Assembly (NCBI RefSeq): GCF_020497125.1
Contig: NC_059075.1
Span: 27,812,003-27,876,002, forward strand
Direction: 5' to 3'
Length of the DNA stretch: 64,000 nucleotides
Source of the DNA: Mauremys mutica
Taxonomy: Eukaryota; Chordata; Testudines; Geoemydidae
Below, piece by piece: positions 35,501-50,500 of the stretch. A program made the translations under genes and the position numbers. Numbering within the stretch: the stretch's first letter is position 1; each line of letters opens with the position of its first letter. The notes beneath the pieces are model-generated. The model made no database searches. It was not told where the DNA came from and saw nothing but the letters and a program-made list of their open reading frames with translations.

Positions 35501-38500
35501 GTTACTAGCCTGTATTATTTACTGTTAGTGTTTCTGATATGAGAGCTAGGAGTTCCCAATATGGTTCATGGGGAAAGAATGTATCGATAGTGCAAAGAAG
35601 ATTTGAGTGTTCTTAACAGGGCAAGATTAATACGAACAATCCCAAAGCAAATGCTTCCCTGCCCTTTGGTAAATCAAAGATCTCAGTGTGATCTTGATGC
35701 AAAATAATCCATCCAAGGAGATGAGGAAGCATCCCAATTCCACACCCTCATTAGAGGCTATAACACAAATCCCTAGATCAAGAATCACACACCATAATCC
35801 CAGAGTTGGCAAGCAGTTAATGCTTTTCCAACACAAAGAATAGGCAGCCAAAAGTAATAGCTAAAAAATGTTCAATAGATGCTAATTCATTTTCCAGTCT
35901 GCACCTGCCCTCAATCCCAGAGGTACAGTGGTCATTAGACAAGAGGGTGGCCAACATTATAATTCACCTTTTCATGTCCATGACTCACTTTGATAGTTGG
36001 TCTGGGTGAAGGTTTGAGATGAGACAATACCCTTCACTTCCACAGCCAGTGGGAAGGATCTGGCTACGAGACAAGGATTTGCCTTTGGTGGGTAGGAGAG
36101 GCTTACACGTAGGGATGCTCAAGACACTAAAGCAATGAGAGTAGATCAAGGACATATCTAGGGTATATCCAGCCACCTGTACAGTAGCTTTTGTACATCA
36201 GTGGCTTTGGATTTGCCTTGGGGAAGAACAGGCATTCCAGTGTCTGGTAACTGACTAATCCAAACTAGTGTTAATAAAACTGAACTCCGTTACATGGGCT
36301 CTGTCATCTGCCTGTACAACCATGACACCTGCTCTTCTTCCCCACTTCTCCACCCAGACCCAGGATTGGGTGGGCCTGGTGATTGGTGGACACTCTCATC
36401 CCAAGAAATCATCGTCCAAGGGGAGCACAGAGTCTCATGGGGGGGGCAATGTGGGGAAGTTGTGGTTCTGTGGGAAACAGAAGCCTCGAGTCTCCAGGGC
36501 TAGAATCTTGAGTTACTTTTTCATTTAAAATATTTTAAAAAATATAAACCCCTATTCTGTGCCTGCAGCTGCTGAAGTCACACTTCCTAGCCATAAATAC
36601 ATCTAAAGAAACATTTAATCCAAGTCAGGTTGCAGAGTAAATCCATTCATTAAAAACACCCCTTTTTGCTCCTGGCAATTCAACTCTTGGGATTGTAAAT
36701 TTCACCAGATTCCCAATTTAAATGTTTCATGACTTCTCTCTAAACAAGGGTTTGTCCTTTATCCATGAACAGCTAATATTTGTGTTGTGCAGTTTGATAT
36801 TTGGACTAGCTAGTTCCCTCAAAGAAATTATCTGAATACAGAGAGCCTGAGTCAGATCTCTTAGGCTAGTTTTACACCAGCATAGATTTACACTGATTGT
36901 TGCTGCTGTGAGCTCAGAATCAGGCCCAGTGTATTTAGGTAAAATACATGCTGATGTCTCCAGATAACTGAGGCTCTAGAAAAGGCAGTTGAAACAGCTA
37001 CAAATGCCACCTTGCGCCGGAAGAGAAAGTGAAACAATCCAGTTGAAAAATCTCTGGAGGCTGCGGGTGGAAGGGGTGGTGGAAAACATTCGTTTTCATG
37101 ACTGAAATAAATGGGGGACTCATTGGCTGATTCTAAGATTAGAGGCAGCTTGGGAGTCTTGCCAGGTAGTGAATAATGTTAGCTGAAGGAACCTTGCTAC
37201 CTCTCACAATGGGAGGGAGGACTGAATGAAAGAGATCCCGTAATCTGAGTTGTCTCAGCCCCTCTCGTGATCGGGGGCCAGACTATGAGTAAATTGCAAA
37301 TGACAGCTGAATTCCAAAGTTGGCTACAGGAGACAGCTTGCTGGTACTTGTAAATTTCACTAGTACTCAAGAAGCTCTTTTAGATCTCGTGCAGTTGTCC
37401 ATTTCTGTCACAGGCTGAGCAAGTGAATTCCATTTCTCAAATGGTTTATCTGTGATATTGCTTCTCTGGTGAGTTAACATATTTTCTTGCTGCCACTGAG
37501 TATCCTTCTCACTCCCAAACTGAAAATTATATTCACCGGAATGTCTTTTAATTACAGTTGTTGTAACATTTTTACACACAGCAGCCAAGTCCCTCCCCCG
37601 CTCCACATGTCTCTTCCACCCCCTCTGCCCTCCTCCCCCCCCCCAAAGTTATTGGTACTAACCAAGAATGTAATCTAAATATAAATAATCACTGAGAGAT
37701 CCTGTCTTTCTTGTTTAACCAGAACAGTAGTGAAGTAAAGTTTCAACACTTATTCAATCTAGGCTGGTGCAAAACACAAATATTTTGATTCCCGTTGGTT
37801 CTCTTAAATTAAACCTACAGGTTCTTGGCTCCGTCTTTCATTCTACTCTCAGACAATCCCATGTGAGTTAAGGGGAGAGAGTGGCAGAGGGTGGCTTGAA
37901 GTCATTTTTGGCGCCTTCCCAATTCTGGGCTGCTCCAGGGGCTGAAACAACCTCTAGCGAAATTTAGGCACCCCTAAGTTATGGCATCCTCTGCAGAGCT
38001 CAGATTGGCCATGGTAGCATGTTGTACAGCTCTGCCCCAATACATTCTCTTCTGTCTCCAACCCCACAACTGCCCTCACACACCTCCTGTACCAATGCTT
38101 GCAGGGAGCCAGCAGAGGCCCCACACAGTGCCTGCACCAGGAATTCTCCCTCAGTTGTTTGCTGGCTACTTATAGCCTCTGTTTGCTGCTCTGACTCAGG
38201 TTTGAGCCCAAGCCCCACTTCTGTCCACACACACATCAGTCTGACTTGGGTCAGCAAGCACTCAGGACCCGGGTCCTAGGATCCCGCTAAGGGAGTGGGT
38301 CAAAGCCTGATTCCCACTGTGATTCAGGTCCAAGCCCTGTCATTTTTCAGTGCGGACCCAGGTCAAGCTGCAGACCTAGGTCAAGCTGCAGACCTAGTCA
38401 GAAGGTCTGCATAATGCTGTATGGACGTGTTAGCACAGCTCTGAGACATGAGTCCCGCAATTGTAAAGCAAGGTTTACAATGCAGTGTGAACATTCAAAC

Positions 38501-41500
38501 TCTGATTTGGAAACACCAAGTCTATAAGCCTGGGTCCCGCAGACCTGGGCTAAGTGTGCAGTGTAGACATACCCATAGAGGCCAGAGAATGGGGTAGACC
38601 TTCATGCTTTATCTCTTGGGTAACGATGCACCAAAAGCATGTCCTGAACCTGAAACCAAAAACCTGCATATATTCTTCACAATGTCATCTCTTAGTATTC
38701 CCCATCTCAGCCTGCTTGGGATCTGTTATTTTCTTGTCAGTACAAACGTTCCTCCTCATGCCACATCTTGGCTGGTAGATGTTCTCTGATTATTCAAGTG
38801 CTTCTGCAGAAGGCAAGAGTTAATGCTCCTTTTGTGTTGCTTCTCAGTGAAAAGAATAATTAGTTGACTGACAGAGCAAATGGCAGCGTCTTTCTCTTCA
38901 TTAAAAGTTGCACTCAGAGGCAGCTCCTTCTAGCAGTCTGGCAGGTTTTCAGCCTGCCCTTGGTTAGCTTTTCATATGATAGCTTAGCACAATGTTGCGT
39001 CTGTTCAAATGTGTGTAATTTATCACATGACCTGATTGATCGCAACATTTTCAGTAGTAATCTCCAAGCCTTGGACTGCTTCATTTTGGTTGAACAGCTT
39101 GTCCCAGGCAGAAGTTAAGCTACTTCTCAGTTTAAGCTGTGCATCTCCTCCTTAATCAGCCTTTGTAATTTTACTGTAAGATGCTGGAGCACATTTTCAC
39201 CATAATTCTGTTTATCAATCAGATTTGAATCCTGCCACTTGGGAGTTTTTACAGTTTGCACTTCCTGCCCTAGTGTATTTATGTCTTCAGTTCACTTTCT
39301 CTGCCAAGGGATCTGGCCCACTATGTGCAAGGCTTGATTTGAGGTCTATGATCCCTCACACTAGGCTAGGCCAGGCCCAGATCACACGCTTTGCTACAGA
39401 GCTCCCTAGCCTGCAAGTAGGATCAGGAACGTGCCCTGAAATTTAAAGGACAGATTCCCATTTCAACAGAGTTTTCAATACTCCACGTAATTGAGATCAG
39501 AATTTTGCCTTCTGACTGCAAAGACTGTCACCGTGGGGCAGATTCTCCAGTGCAGTGTAGCTGCTTTGCATTGCACCACTGTCACGGTCTGGCCCTAAAG
39601 CAAGAGGGACTGGCTCTGGAGGATCATCCTAGCACAAGGGTGATCCTCTGGTGTCTGGAGCTGACATATGGCCTCATGCATTTCTCTGCCTCTGCGCTGC
39701 TGGCATGGCTGGAGGAGAGGTGACATGGCCAGAATGCTCCTATACCATGGTGTCTTCAGACTGCTGGAGTTGTTTGCAGAGGACACAAGATAGAGGTACC
39801 CTCAGACTATTCCAACTTGATGCAGGGTCTGCACAGAGCAGCTCCAGGGTCAGGGGAGAGCAGATGGGAGCTTTGAGTCACTTTTCCCCCTAGACCAGTG
39901 ACCTGACCTCTGTGTAGATCAGCCAGATCCCAGGATCCAGTCCTGTCTCTGGCCCCTGCATAGGGGCATAAGATGTGTGTGGAGAGACGTCTCCTTGCAG
40001 CCTGCCCCTAGTTTGTGCCAGGCCCTATATATTGTGCCAATGAAAGCAAAGTCTTTGGAGGTTACCATAGATGCTAAAAATATTGCAGAGTTTCTAATGT
40101 GCAATTATAGCAGTTTCTTTACATCTTGTTTAAATGGCAAGTGCTGTGAAATAATTGACATGCCTCAGGCATGATCAGACAGAGTAATCCTATACTTTTT
40201 GCCAGCATGGAGGCTGTCGCTGTAGCTTGTAGGCTGACCCCATATATTGTCTCTGTTTCAAAGCAAAGTTGGGAAAGGATAATACTGCTTTTTAATGAAA
40301 AATACGAAGCTTTGGAAAAGGGAGGCTTGGCACTGACCTCACAGGACCTTGCTATCTTTTGTTCTCTGAATAAATGTTGAGATGCTACAGCACAGCCGAG
40401 ACCCGGAGAAAGCTTTACATATTTTTGTCTTCATACTGGAGATGAGGTGTGAATTCCTGAAAAGGTTGAATGACATGAGGGTGAAAGGAAGTGGGCTCTG
40501 TTTTCCTAGTTAAAAATGCAACCTGTGAAGAGACAGGTAAGCTCTTGCCCTCACCATTTTGGACGTTTCTTGTTACAGTGCAGAGTGAAATTGCTTGAAA
40601 AGATAACAAAGGAACATGAGCAATACAAGACCAACGTCGACCAATTTCAATCGTGGCTGAATGGTGTGACTGAAAGATTGAACTGCTGCGTCGGAGAAAC
40701 AACAAAGTCTCCAGCAGACAATGGGCTAAAGACATTGCAGGTTCTTTATGATACAGTTCTAGTAGAGGGAGGGAGAGCACTGTTAAGAAATGCATTCTCC
40801 TCAGCTGAATCCCTTCTCGTGTATATTCCCCAAATCATACAAGTATTCAACAGAAGAGTGTATTCCTAAGATCTGTGTGGCTCTAAGAGTATGCTGTGGG
40901 CCTAGAATTCAAGCACTGCAAGTTCAAATCTGGCTCTGGGGAGAAATCTGAAGGGGGGAGGCATATTATCAGAGGGGGATATTTAAAACAAATTCTGGTG
41001 TAGTGGCTAAAGAAGGGGTCCTGAATCAGGAGTTGTCCAGGTCTGCCACTTTCTCTCTGTGATGTCATTAACAGCCCATTGCCAGCTCTCCCAATTTTAT
41101 CATGAGTCTCATGCTATTTGACATTTTTCTTAAAGCTCCAGTTCCTAGAGTCATGTGATTACATGAGAATCTGAGCTTTCATTTAAAAAAAAAAAAAGAA
41201 ATGTAAGTTTCTAGCCTTCCTGGTTACAGAGAGAAGCATATAAACATGATCTGAATGTAGCACAGAGGCTCAAAGGCCAGAAGGCAAATAAAAACAGCCC
41301 TGACCTTTATTATTTTTTAAAATCTAATGATTTAAGCCAATCTCATGATTTCGAGTGGGCCTGACTCATGATTTTTGAACGCTTGGGGTTGGTGACGCTG
41401 TTAACAGCACCATTTTTCACAAGTGGTCTCCAATTTTGAGTGCCTTTAGTTTGGGCTACTAAACTTTAGACACCTCTGTGGCCTGAGTATCCGTGCTGCC

Positions 41501-44500
41501 AGATACATGTGGCTCCTGTTGACTTCCACTGGCACTGTGGATGCTGAGCACTTTTGAAAATCAGGCCCAACAGTTTTAAAAGATTCCTCTAGTTCTTGGG
41601 AAGCCATGCTCCTGCTGTTATATTATCTAAATCATAAGGCTACACATTTAAAATAAGTATATCAAATCTGGCAGTTGGCCACTTCATAAGTGACATGTCT
41701 TGAAACAACAATTGGAGAAGAAAATAAATACACAGATAAAAGTAAATATTATCAGGTGTCATTTCCCCACCACCTCCACCCCACCCCGCCCCGCCCCACC
41801 GTTCTTTCCACTTAACCCTTTCTGATTCCCTTCTTTCTTCAGAACATTGCCAAAGATGTTAAGCGTGGTGAAAAGAAATTGAAATGCCTGGAAGTTGAGT
41901 CTACAGGGGTGATCCAGAACACCTCACCCCTGGGAGCTGGGAAGATGAAGGATGAATTGGAGGAGCTGAGGAAAGCCCTGGAGAAGTTGAAACTAATATG
42001 TGGTGAGGAAGAGGAGAGAATGCATAAGATCCTTAAGTCAGAAAGTGCCTATCAGTCCCAAGCCAGACAGTTGGAAGCAGAGGTCCGGGAATTCAGAAAG
42101 ATGCTACAGAGACTAGAAGATGACCTGGAGTCGGGGGAGAAGCCGAAGAGTGAAGAGGACTTAGTAGCTCTGTGGAGAAAATACATCGTAAGTTGTTGTA
42201 TTTTGTATGCCTAAAAACAACAAGTGAGAAGTGTGGTAAACACATTGACAAAACTGAAGGTACATGACAACCCTTGATCATACAGATACTAGTCCTGTCA
42301 CAATGTCCTGTCACTACAGGAAAGTGCTCAGATACTATGGGGCTGAGGACGGTATAAGAATGTATGTGGAATCGAATAAGGAAAAATGTGAATAGGGAGA
42401 AAAGAACCAACAATTTTATAGTCTCTGCCTCACACTATCTGTTCTCAGCTTCTCCTTAGGTACAGCAAATAATGTTGTTTGTTCCTGCTTATATGGGGTT
42501 GTGTCTTTCTCTGCAAGTAGTCCCATTAAAATAAAGTGCGTACTGGTGGGCGTGTGCACGCACACTTATAATTTCAGGTTTCAGGTTGTAGAACTCCCAT
42601 GTTAAAAAAATCAAACTTCTCTAAACATGAGATGGCATAAGAAGAGGGTCTTTTGTAGATAGAGTATTTAAAATCACACATCATTAACTTCCTGTTAACA
42701 CAGGGTTTCTCAAACAGGGGTTGCCACTTGTGTAGGGAAAGCCCCTGGCGGGCCGGGCCAGTGTGTTTACCTGCCCCGTCCGCAGGTCCAGCCGATTGTG
42801 GCTCCCACTGGCCGTGGATCGCTGCTCCAGGCCAATGGGAGCTGCAGCGCGGGGTGGGAGTGGGCGCGAGGTGGGAGCGGGGGGAGCTTTCCTGGCCGGC
42901 TCAGCCAGCCAGGCGATCAGGCTGGCCACTGGAGCAGCATACAGCTGCGTAGGGCACCAAGAAATTTGGTGCCCCAAATTTCCTGGTGCCCTATGCAGCT
43001 GCGTAGTTTGTGTATGGCTAAGGATGGCTGTGGTTTACAGTTTGATTCACTGGCTCTCAGCACCCCCACTGTAAAAATTGTTCCAGCACCCCTGCCCATA
43101 TTACTTTGTTGACCAGTCATACCGTTCAAATACAGATTTTACAGATCCAGACTAACACGGCTACCCCTCTGATACTTGACAGTTCAAATAGTGAATTCTG
43201 CATATAAAATACTCACAGAGCACTTGCTGTGAACAGTTTACAAAACTCCCATAGGCACAAAGGTGTTTTTAAAAATTAGTCATTTAACTATAACAAACAA
43301 CATGGACATTTATGAAAATCCTGATCGGTTCATGGACAGTTTGAGGACAGAAAAAAGGGCCCAATTTGACACACACATGTCTTATGGCAAATAGTTTGAC
43401 CATCTCTAGATTCAGCATCGTCTATACATTTCATGTTCCAGGTTTTGTGCTCATAATGCAAACTGATCATTATTTTTATGATTAAGGCAACAAGAGCTGC
43501 GCTTGCAGCAGAAGAGTCAAAGGTTGACAGACTGAAGGCTCAGCTTAAGGAATTGTTCCGGTTTTCACAGAATGTACAACCACTCTCTGACGGCGTTGTA
43601 ACCGCAATACGGGAATATCAAAGGTATTGATCAGTGGGGAATGGGGGTGGGGTGGGCTAGCAGTTTGCCATAAAACTTCACTGGGGACCGAATGGCTCCA
43701 AGGATCAACAGGGGCCCATGCAAAAAGTGCAAGTTAGACTGACCTTAGGTGGCAGAGTCACAAAGGATTTTGGGGGTTTTCTTTTGTTTTTCTTTTTTAC
43801 TGGTGATAGCCACATCCCACAGTTCAGTTAACCTTGCTGCCTTGGGACAAGTTCCTGGAACCTTGCTGAGAAGCATTGACTCAAGAGAAGTCCCAGAAGA
43901 ACTGAACTCCCATTTAGGCACCAAAATAAATGGCCAGATTTTCAGAGGAGCTCAGTCCATTGTGCGTTGGCCTCATTTGGCATTCTGGCTAGAAGTGTTG
44001 CAACAGGAGCTGCTGCATGGCTGAATACTTCCATAAATCTGGCCCTAGTACTGAGTGCTAGAAAATCTCTTTCTTAGGGCCCAAGCCTGCTTCCATTGAG
44101 GTGAGTAGGAGTTTTGCCTCTGACCTCAATGGGAGCGAGATCATGCATTTACGTGTTAAAAAATAGCAAAGGAAACTGATCTTTGTGGCTTCTCTGATGT
44201 AGTGGGAAGGTTTGACTGTGTGTACAGTGTATTCTCAGCCTCCATAATGGTTTAGAACACAAATTCCTTATCTCCTGCTCTGGGATCCCTCTCTTGCTGC
44301 ACTATGTATAGTCTGGATGAAATACTTGGTTTGACGGCTTGTTTTAGCATTGTAGAATCAATATTTTTATTTTTTGATTGCTTTTCATATTCAACTAAAA
44401 ATTAGACTGGGAACTGTTGTTGTAAACAGTTTGGCTGAATAACTGCAGAGTGCACATGGCCTTTTTCTGGGAGGTTTGTTTTGATGAATCATTCCCCTCC

Positions 44501-47500
44501 CAGTTATCTGGCAGGGATTACTCCAGCTTCTCCTGACTACCTACCTCCTGTTTCCTGCTTCCATTTTCGGGCTGGAAACATTACAAATCTAGCCTCTCCC
44601 TGTGCTTTAGCACTTCCGCTTCCAGGCTGTCTGGAATCAGGAAGTTCAGAGGCTGCAGTTAGCAAACTTCAAGAAAGGATCAGTCTGGGAAGGGAAAAAG
44701 AAGGTCAGTTTATTTTTATTGTATCTAAACTGGTTTTCCTATCCCTAGAGCAGCCTGTGCTGGCAAATGGAAAAAGATTGGAGGAATAAAATTGATGCAG
44801 AAAAGCAAGCAATTCAAATTTAAAAAATGAAACAAACTGGGGTTTATTTTCCACTGAAGAACAACTATGGGAGACTTAAACTTACCTCTGATCAGAGATC
44901 AGTGGCTGTTCAATGAGTTGCCAGCTTTTCCCATAACTCCTGCTTCTTTGAAAGGTGTGGCAAAGTCACAGGCTGCTGCTGGCAGAGGCTGTAGAGTGAA
45001 TGGCAAGGGAAGTAAGAACAGAGATTTCCGTCTGAGGATTTCAGGGCCTCAAGGCAGGGCCGCCCGGGGGCGGGGCAAGAGGGGCAATTTGCCCTGGGCC
45101 CCGCAGGGGCCCCCATGAGAATATAGTATTCTCTAGTATTGCAACTTTTTTTTATGGAACGGGCCCCCGAAATTGCTTTGCCCCAGGCCCCCTGAATCCT
45201 CTGGGCAGCCCTGCCTCAAAGCTAAGCTCATTGCAAACACCCCTGTGACATGTAGGTAGCTAGTATTATCTCCATTTCACAAAGGGGGAAGTAGATGCAG
45301 AAAAGTGCAATTAGCCAAGATTGCATTGGAAGTCTGTGGCATAACTAGGAGTTGAATTCTAGTCTCTTGATTCTCATTCCTGTGTCTTAACAAGACAATG
45401 TTTCCTTTTATGCGTAAACTTTATACTGCAGGCTGCTCCTGACTTCAGGATCCAAGGTCAGGAAAGCTTAGGGAAGTAGGAGGTAGCGGTAGGGGATCTG
45501 CCACTGGGAAGGGAACTGAATAAGTTACTCTCACAGTCCCACAGCATTTAGGACCAGCTTTCATACTGGGAACCTGGATATTTAAACCATATATTAGTTT
45601 AATGAGTGTTTTAATTTATCCACTGATTTTACTTGACACACTCAAGTTTAAGAAATTTAGAATGAAAGACCAGGAAAATTTATTTGTGTCCCTTTTATTC
45701 TGGGCAATTTTGGGTTATCAAACATTTATTTTGTGTGTGTAAAGATTAAAAAAATTTTTAAAAATGGACCAAAACTCTCTCTTCACCTTTTTATGTATAA
45801 ATGCTAAAGGGGGGTGCAGCTAAACGCTAGGCCTCTTAGATGTACGTACATGGCTTGTTTCTCCCATCCACCAGCCACGTTGTTCCTTTGATCTTACTTG
45901 GTGGATAATACTGAAGGTAACAAACAGAACACAATGAGATTGTTTGGCATTGGAACTGCCAGGCCAGATTTCATCCCTGGTACATCTCCACAGATTTCAG
46001 TGGAGTTGGAGCAGAGATGAATGTGTCCCTCCAGATCTAAGCAGGGTTTGTTGGATATCTGACTGGCAGAAGCAGCTGCCTAGTAAAGAGTGGACAAAGC
46101 CAAGAGTACACAAGGAGAAAACCGAGGTTCTTTGTGTTGGGTGGAGCAGGCACACGAGGATTGTGCTATTTTGTCCCTCAGTGAATTGCACATTTAGCTA
46201 AAGATTTCACTTTAATCATTCTCTCCATGGTCTGCTTATTCTTGCAGGGTCAAGGGAAAGACGTTTAAAATGAGCACTGGGACTGAAACTGAGCTCAGGC
46301 AGAGTTTTCAGAATCCACTGCGAGAGTTCCAGCTGTGGAAGCCATCAGCTCAGAGACTTCTGGACTCCACTGCTAACGTTGCTGAGCCCTCCCTGACACA
46401 TGCTTTTTTACTTCAGATTGAGGTAGAGAGTTGCAGCTAAGTTAGGAAGCCAGTATCTTGTTCGCACGGCACAAGCTGTAGTGACACGTGCACAAATGCA
46501 GCTGTCTGATGGCAACAACTGAGAATGTTTTCCAGTTCCTGTAGGAAATAACACACTGCTGAAACTCAGGCCTACATCTTCACTCATTGTAACAAAATCA
46601 CATCATTTGGAGCATTCTATTTAATGAGCTAGAGTTGCCAGTTGAGTAAGGAATGTTATATAAGAGCCTTATTATTGCCTTTGTCAGTAACCCCAAATCC
46701 ATCTGGGTTGGAAATCTGAGGACTCCATTAATACTTTTCTAATAATATAGTTTAGAGATGAAGGTGCATAATTGCTGCATGCACCCATGAAATGAGTAGT
46801 GATGGCGAAACCCTCACTCCTTGGATCTCTGGAATAAATGCTTTTATAAACAGGGATCAAACCGAACCGTAACTCTGATAAGACAGTTTCATCTCAGGCA
46901 CCATGTAGCTGAGTAGGCTTCCTTCATGCAGGCCAGCAAACCAGAGAAAAGAAGCAGTCCGGTTTATATAAAAGAAATATTGTGAGCAGAGTTGACTCGT
47001 TCCTGATGCAGTTTGTGGTATAGCAGCCTGAGTCATACGTTATACCAGGACTGGAGTAGGCCCACAGAGCCCTGCAGTGTTGCCCACAGCTTCCTCCTTT
47101 TAAGAGTGTAGACGACAGATCCTGGCAAGCAATGCTTCACCTTGATGTGAGCAGCCAGGCTTCATGCTGAGTCGTTGGGCCTCATCTCCAAATTAGGGAT
47201 GAAGGTGACTGCAATTGGCTCCCTTTATTTTAAAAAATGAGTGCTGCCCTGAGGGTTCTGGCAAGTTGGCTCTCGGCTGGGCACACTGTGGGTGCTTTGT
47301 GGTATAGCAGGTATGCTCAAGATACTGTTGTCCTACAGTCATGGCCTTGCTGTTTTTCTGTGCATTTGCCACCTGATCCGCTCATGTAGCCCTTGGTGTT
47401 ACGATTTCACTAGAAGAATTGTTCTCCTGTAGGCATGCCTGGCTCAGAGCTCCCAATTCAAGGAGCAGTTGATGATGTTACAGCTGAAGAAGGATTTGCT

Positions 47501-50500
47501 AAGCAGTATCTTTGGTGAGGAGAGAGCGAAGTCTCTCCTAGTGGAAGTAACCGATACAGCAAAGGAGAGAGAAATTCTACACAAAAGTCTGCTGCAAAGG
47601 AAAAGCAGACTGCAGGTGAGCAGTTAATATTAAATTCACTCCAAGGCCTGCTTACTATTTAATATCCATGCCAAAGATTGTGATTAATCTTTTATTAATC
47701 CAGATTTGTATAAATAATTCACTAATACTAATCAACTGTGTCTGATGCATTTTGTAGATTAATAGAAACATGGATTATTGTGCAGGGAAGCTGCTTATTT
47801 GCTCAGAGTGTCAAGTAGACTCTCACAAAATAATATAATTGTAGTGGCCTGCTAAACCCAGGGTTGTGAGTTCAATCCTTGAGAGGGCCATTTAGGGAAC
47901 TGGGGTAAAAATCTGTTTGGGGATTGGTCCTGCTTTGAGCAGGGGGTTGGACTAGATGATCTTCTGAGATCCTTTCCAACCCTAATCTTCTATGATTCTA
48001 TATCAAGTGTTCTTTTTGCTCTTTCTGCCTAGAATTTGGTAACTCAACATAAAGACTTTGATGCAGGCTTTGTGCCTCTGCAGAAGAAGTTATCTGCTAT
48101 CAGAGCCAAAGTAGATCTAGAGAATGAACCACAACCTGACCTTTTAGGTAAAGAAACACGACTCCAGAGACTACAGGTATGTTACAATGATGGTTATCTA
48201 TGCTACCTGCATGTTAATCACGTTCACGTTGGCAGATGGCCTGACTGATTTATTTTCCTTCTAGGCAAAATGTGTAATTTATTAATGTCAGAAGTACCGG
48301 GGGGCGGTGAGGAGAAGCCCTTCTTTGCTCGACTTGTCACACAAGTCTGAATCTAGATTATCTGATTCTAGAAAAATGTTTTTTCTATGATAAATTTATA
48401 CAGCCTGGTTCTGATCTCACAGTGGTGAGAATCGGGGTTGGGAATTGGGATATTTCCTGTAGTGCAAAGAGAAACGAGCAACACAGCTGGGTCAACCTAA
48501 CTTTTTAGTGTAGACCTGGCCTTGGTGACAGCAAAATCAGGTCCTTAAATTGCTGCTATTTTGATGCTATTGCACCATTTGTGGTGCTTTAATTAGCCTA
48601 GTAGCAGCAAGCATGCTATCACTTGGCTTCTTTGTAATCAGCTGCTAATGTATCAGAATGCCTGCTGGCTTCTTTTGTAAATTTTCAGTTCTAGGCATCA
48701 AAAACTAAAATGCTTAAAATGAGTTATTTTTCTTTAATACATCTCATGCTGTCAAATAGAACCAACTGCAGAATCAACGTTCTGACCTGTCTTGTAGGGC
48801 CAAATCATGTTCAGTATGGAAGTAGCCAATGTACAGTATTCCTTTTTCTCTACAGATGATCCAAGAAGAGTTGGCAGAGTTTATAGTTCAAATGGAAGAG
48901 CTGGAGAATCTAGTTCAATCTAATCCCACCCACAGGCATAAAATGAACCAGCTTTCATCTGACTATCAGACACTGAAGAGATCTCTGGAGGTAACTCATC
49001 ATTTAGTGAAGAATTTAAAGTGACAACTGCGAAAATTATCCTTTCACATTATCATAATGTCTGCTTTCAACCGCTGACATTTTCCGCTAGTGGAAGGCAG
49101 GGGCTGAGTTCTTATGGCCTTGATAAATCTTTAAACATTCCCCAGTTTTCTCTGTTTTAATCTTCCTCACCCTACATTGTGGCCATCATCCTACCAACTG
49201 AGGCTACACTTAGATGTTGAACTGGTATAAATATTTTGGGTGTGGGAGCAGGGAATTTTTACCTATATAGTTAAAAAAGTTCCAACCCCTACAGTGGATG
49301 CAAAGCACCTTTATACCAGTATATTTCCCTTTCTGTATGGGAATAAGCACCTTTATACCAATATAACTGTGTCCACACTAGTGAGGGTTGTATGACTTTA
49401 ACTACACCAATATAGTTAAACAATACAACTTTTGTGTTCAGACAAGTCGTGAGGAGTGGATAGACTCCCTTTTAGAGCCTATAAACACTACTACGTGTTG
49501 GTTTGGAAAGTGTGAGGCTCCCTACTCTGTGGGGCTGAATCCATTGCTGAGTGTCCAGATCTTTTTGGCTTGGGCTCGTGCAATGTTCTTGGGATTTGCT
49601 GCATAGGCCATTTAGTACTGGGTCATCTGGAAGGTTTATCGCAGGCTTTGTAAGACCTAAAAGTTAATGGACCAAATCCACAGCAGTTACCTCAAGGGCT
49701 GATTTGACCTAGGTCAGGGGTTCTCATCCTTTTTCTTGCTGAGGCCCCTCTCAGCATGCTATAAAAACGCCAGGGCCCAGCGGGGGAGGAGAGGGGAGCG
49801 CTGGGCTCCAGGCCAGGGAGGGGACCCCTTGGGCATAGGGATACTGTTACTTCTATTTTGTGGGGGGGCTGGTGGGGCTTGAGCCAGCTCTGCACAGCAG
49901 GGTCCAGGGAGGGAGCGCCACCTCCACCCACTGACTCACTCAGGAAGCCACCAGCCTGTCTGGGCTGTGGAGGGATGTAACTAAAAAATATAACTCAAAG
50001 GGGGACTCAGTTCAAAACATTGGAAAACCACTCAGGGTGCAGGGAAGGAGTAGCAAGGGGCTGTGTGCAGGCAGGGGGGTAGCTCACAGTGCAGGGAGGG
50101 GGGTAGCTGGGGCTGTATGCGGGCAAAGGGGTAGCTCAGGGTGCCGGCAGGGGGTAGCTAGGGGCTGTGTGCAGGGAGGTGGGTAGCTCAGGGTGCAGGG
50201 CAGGGGGTAGTTAAGGGCTGTGTACGGGCAGGGGGGCTCTCAGTGCAGCTCCCAGCTTCAGGGCGGGGCATTGGGGCTCCCGGCTTCAGCCCCCTGCTTC
50301 TCCTGGCTTGGTGAGGGGTGGAGAGGTTTGCTGGCTTCAGCCCCGCGCCGCTCCTGGTAGAGGGGTGGAGCACCAGTTTTAGTCCCACGCCACTCCCGTC
50401 TTAAGCACTGGGGCTTGGGGCACCAGGTTTCAGCCGTGGGGCTCCGCGGCCCCCCTGAAAGGGCTCATGGTCCCCAGGGGGTTGCGGATCCCCAGCTGAG

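Noticed and set aside
40571..40583. Alternative acceptor five bases inside exon 5
   Set aside because: It would shift the frame and break the match to nesprin-3; the first AG keeps phase 0.
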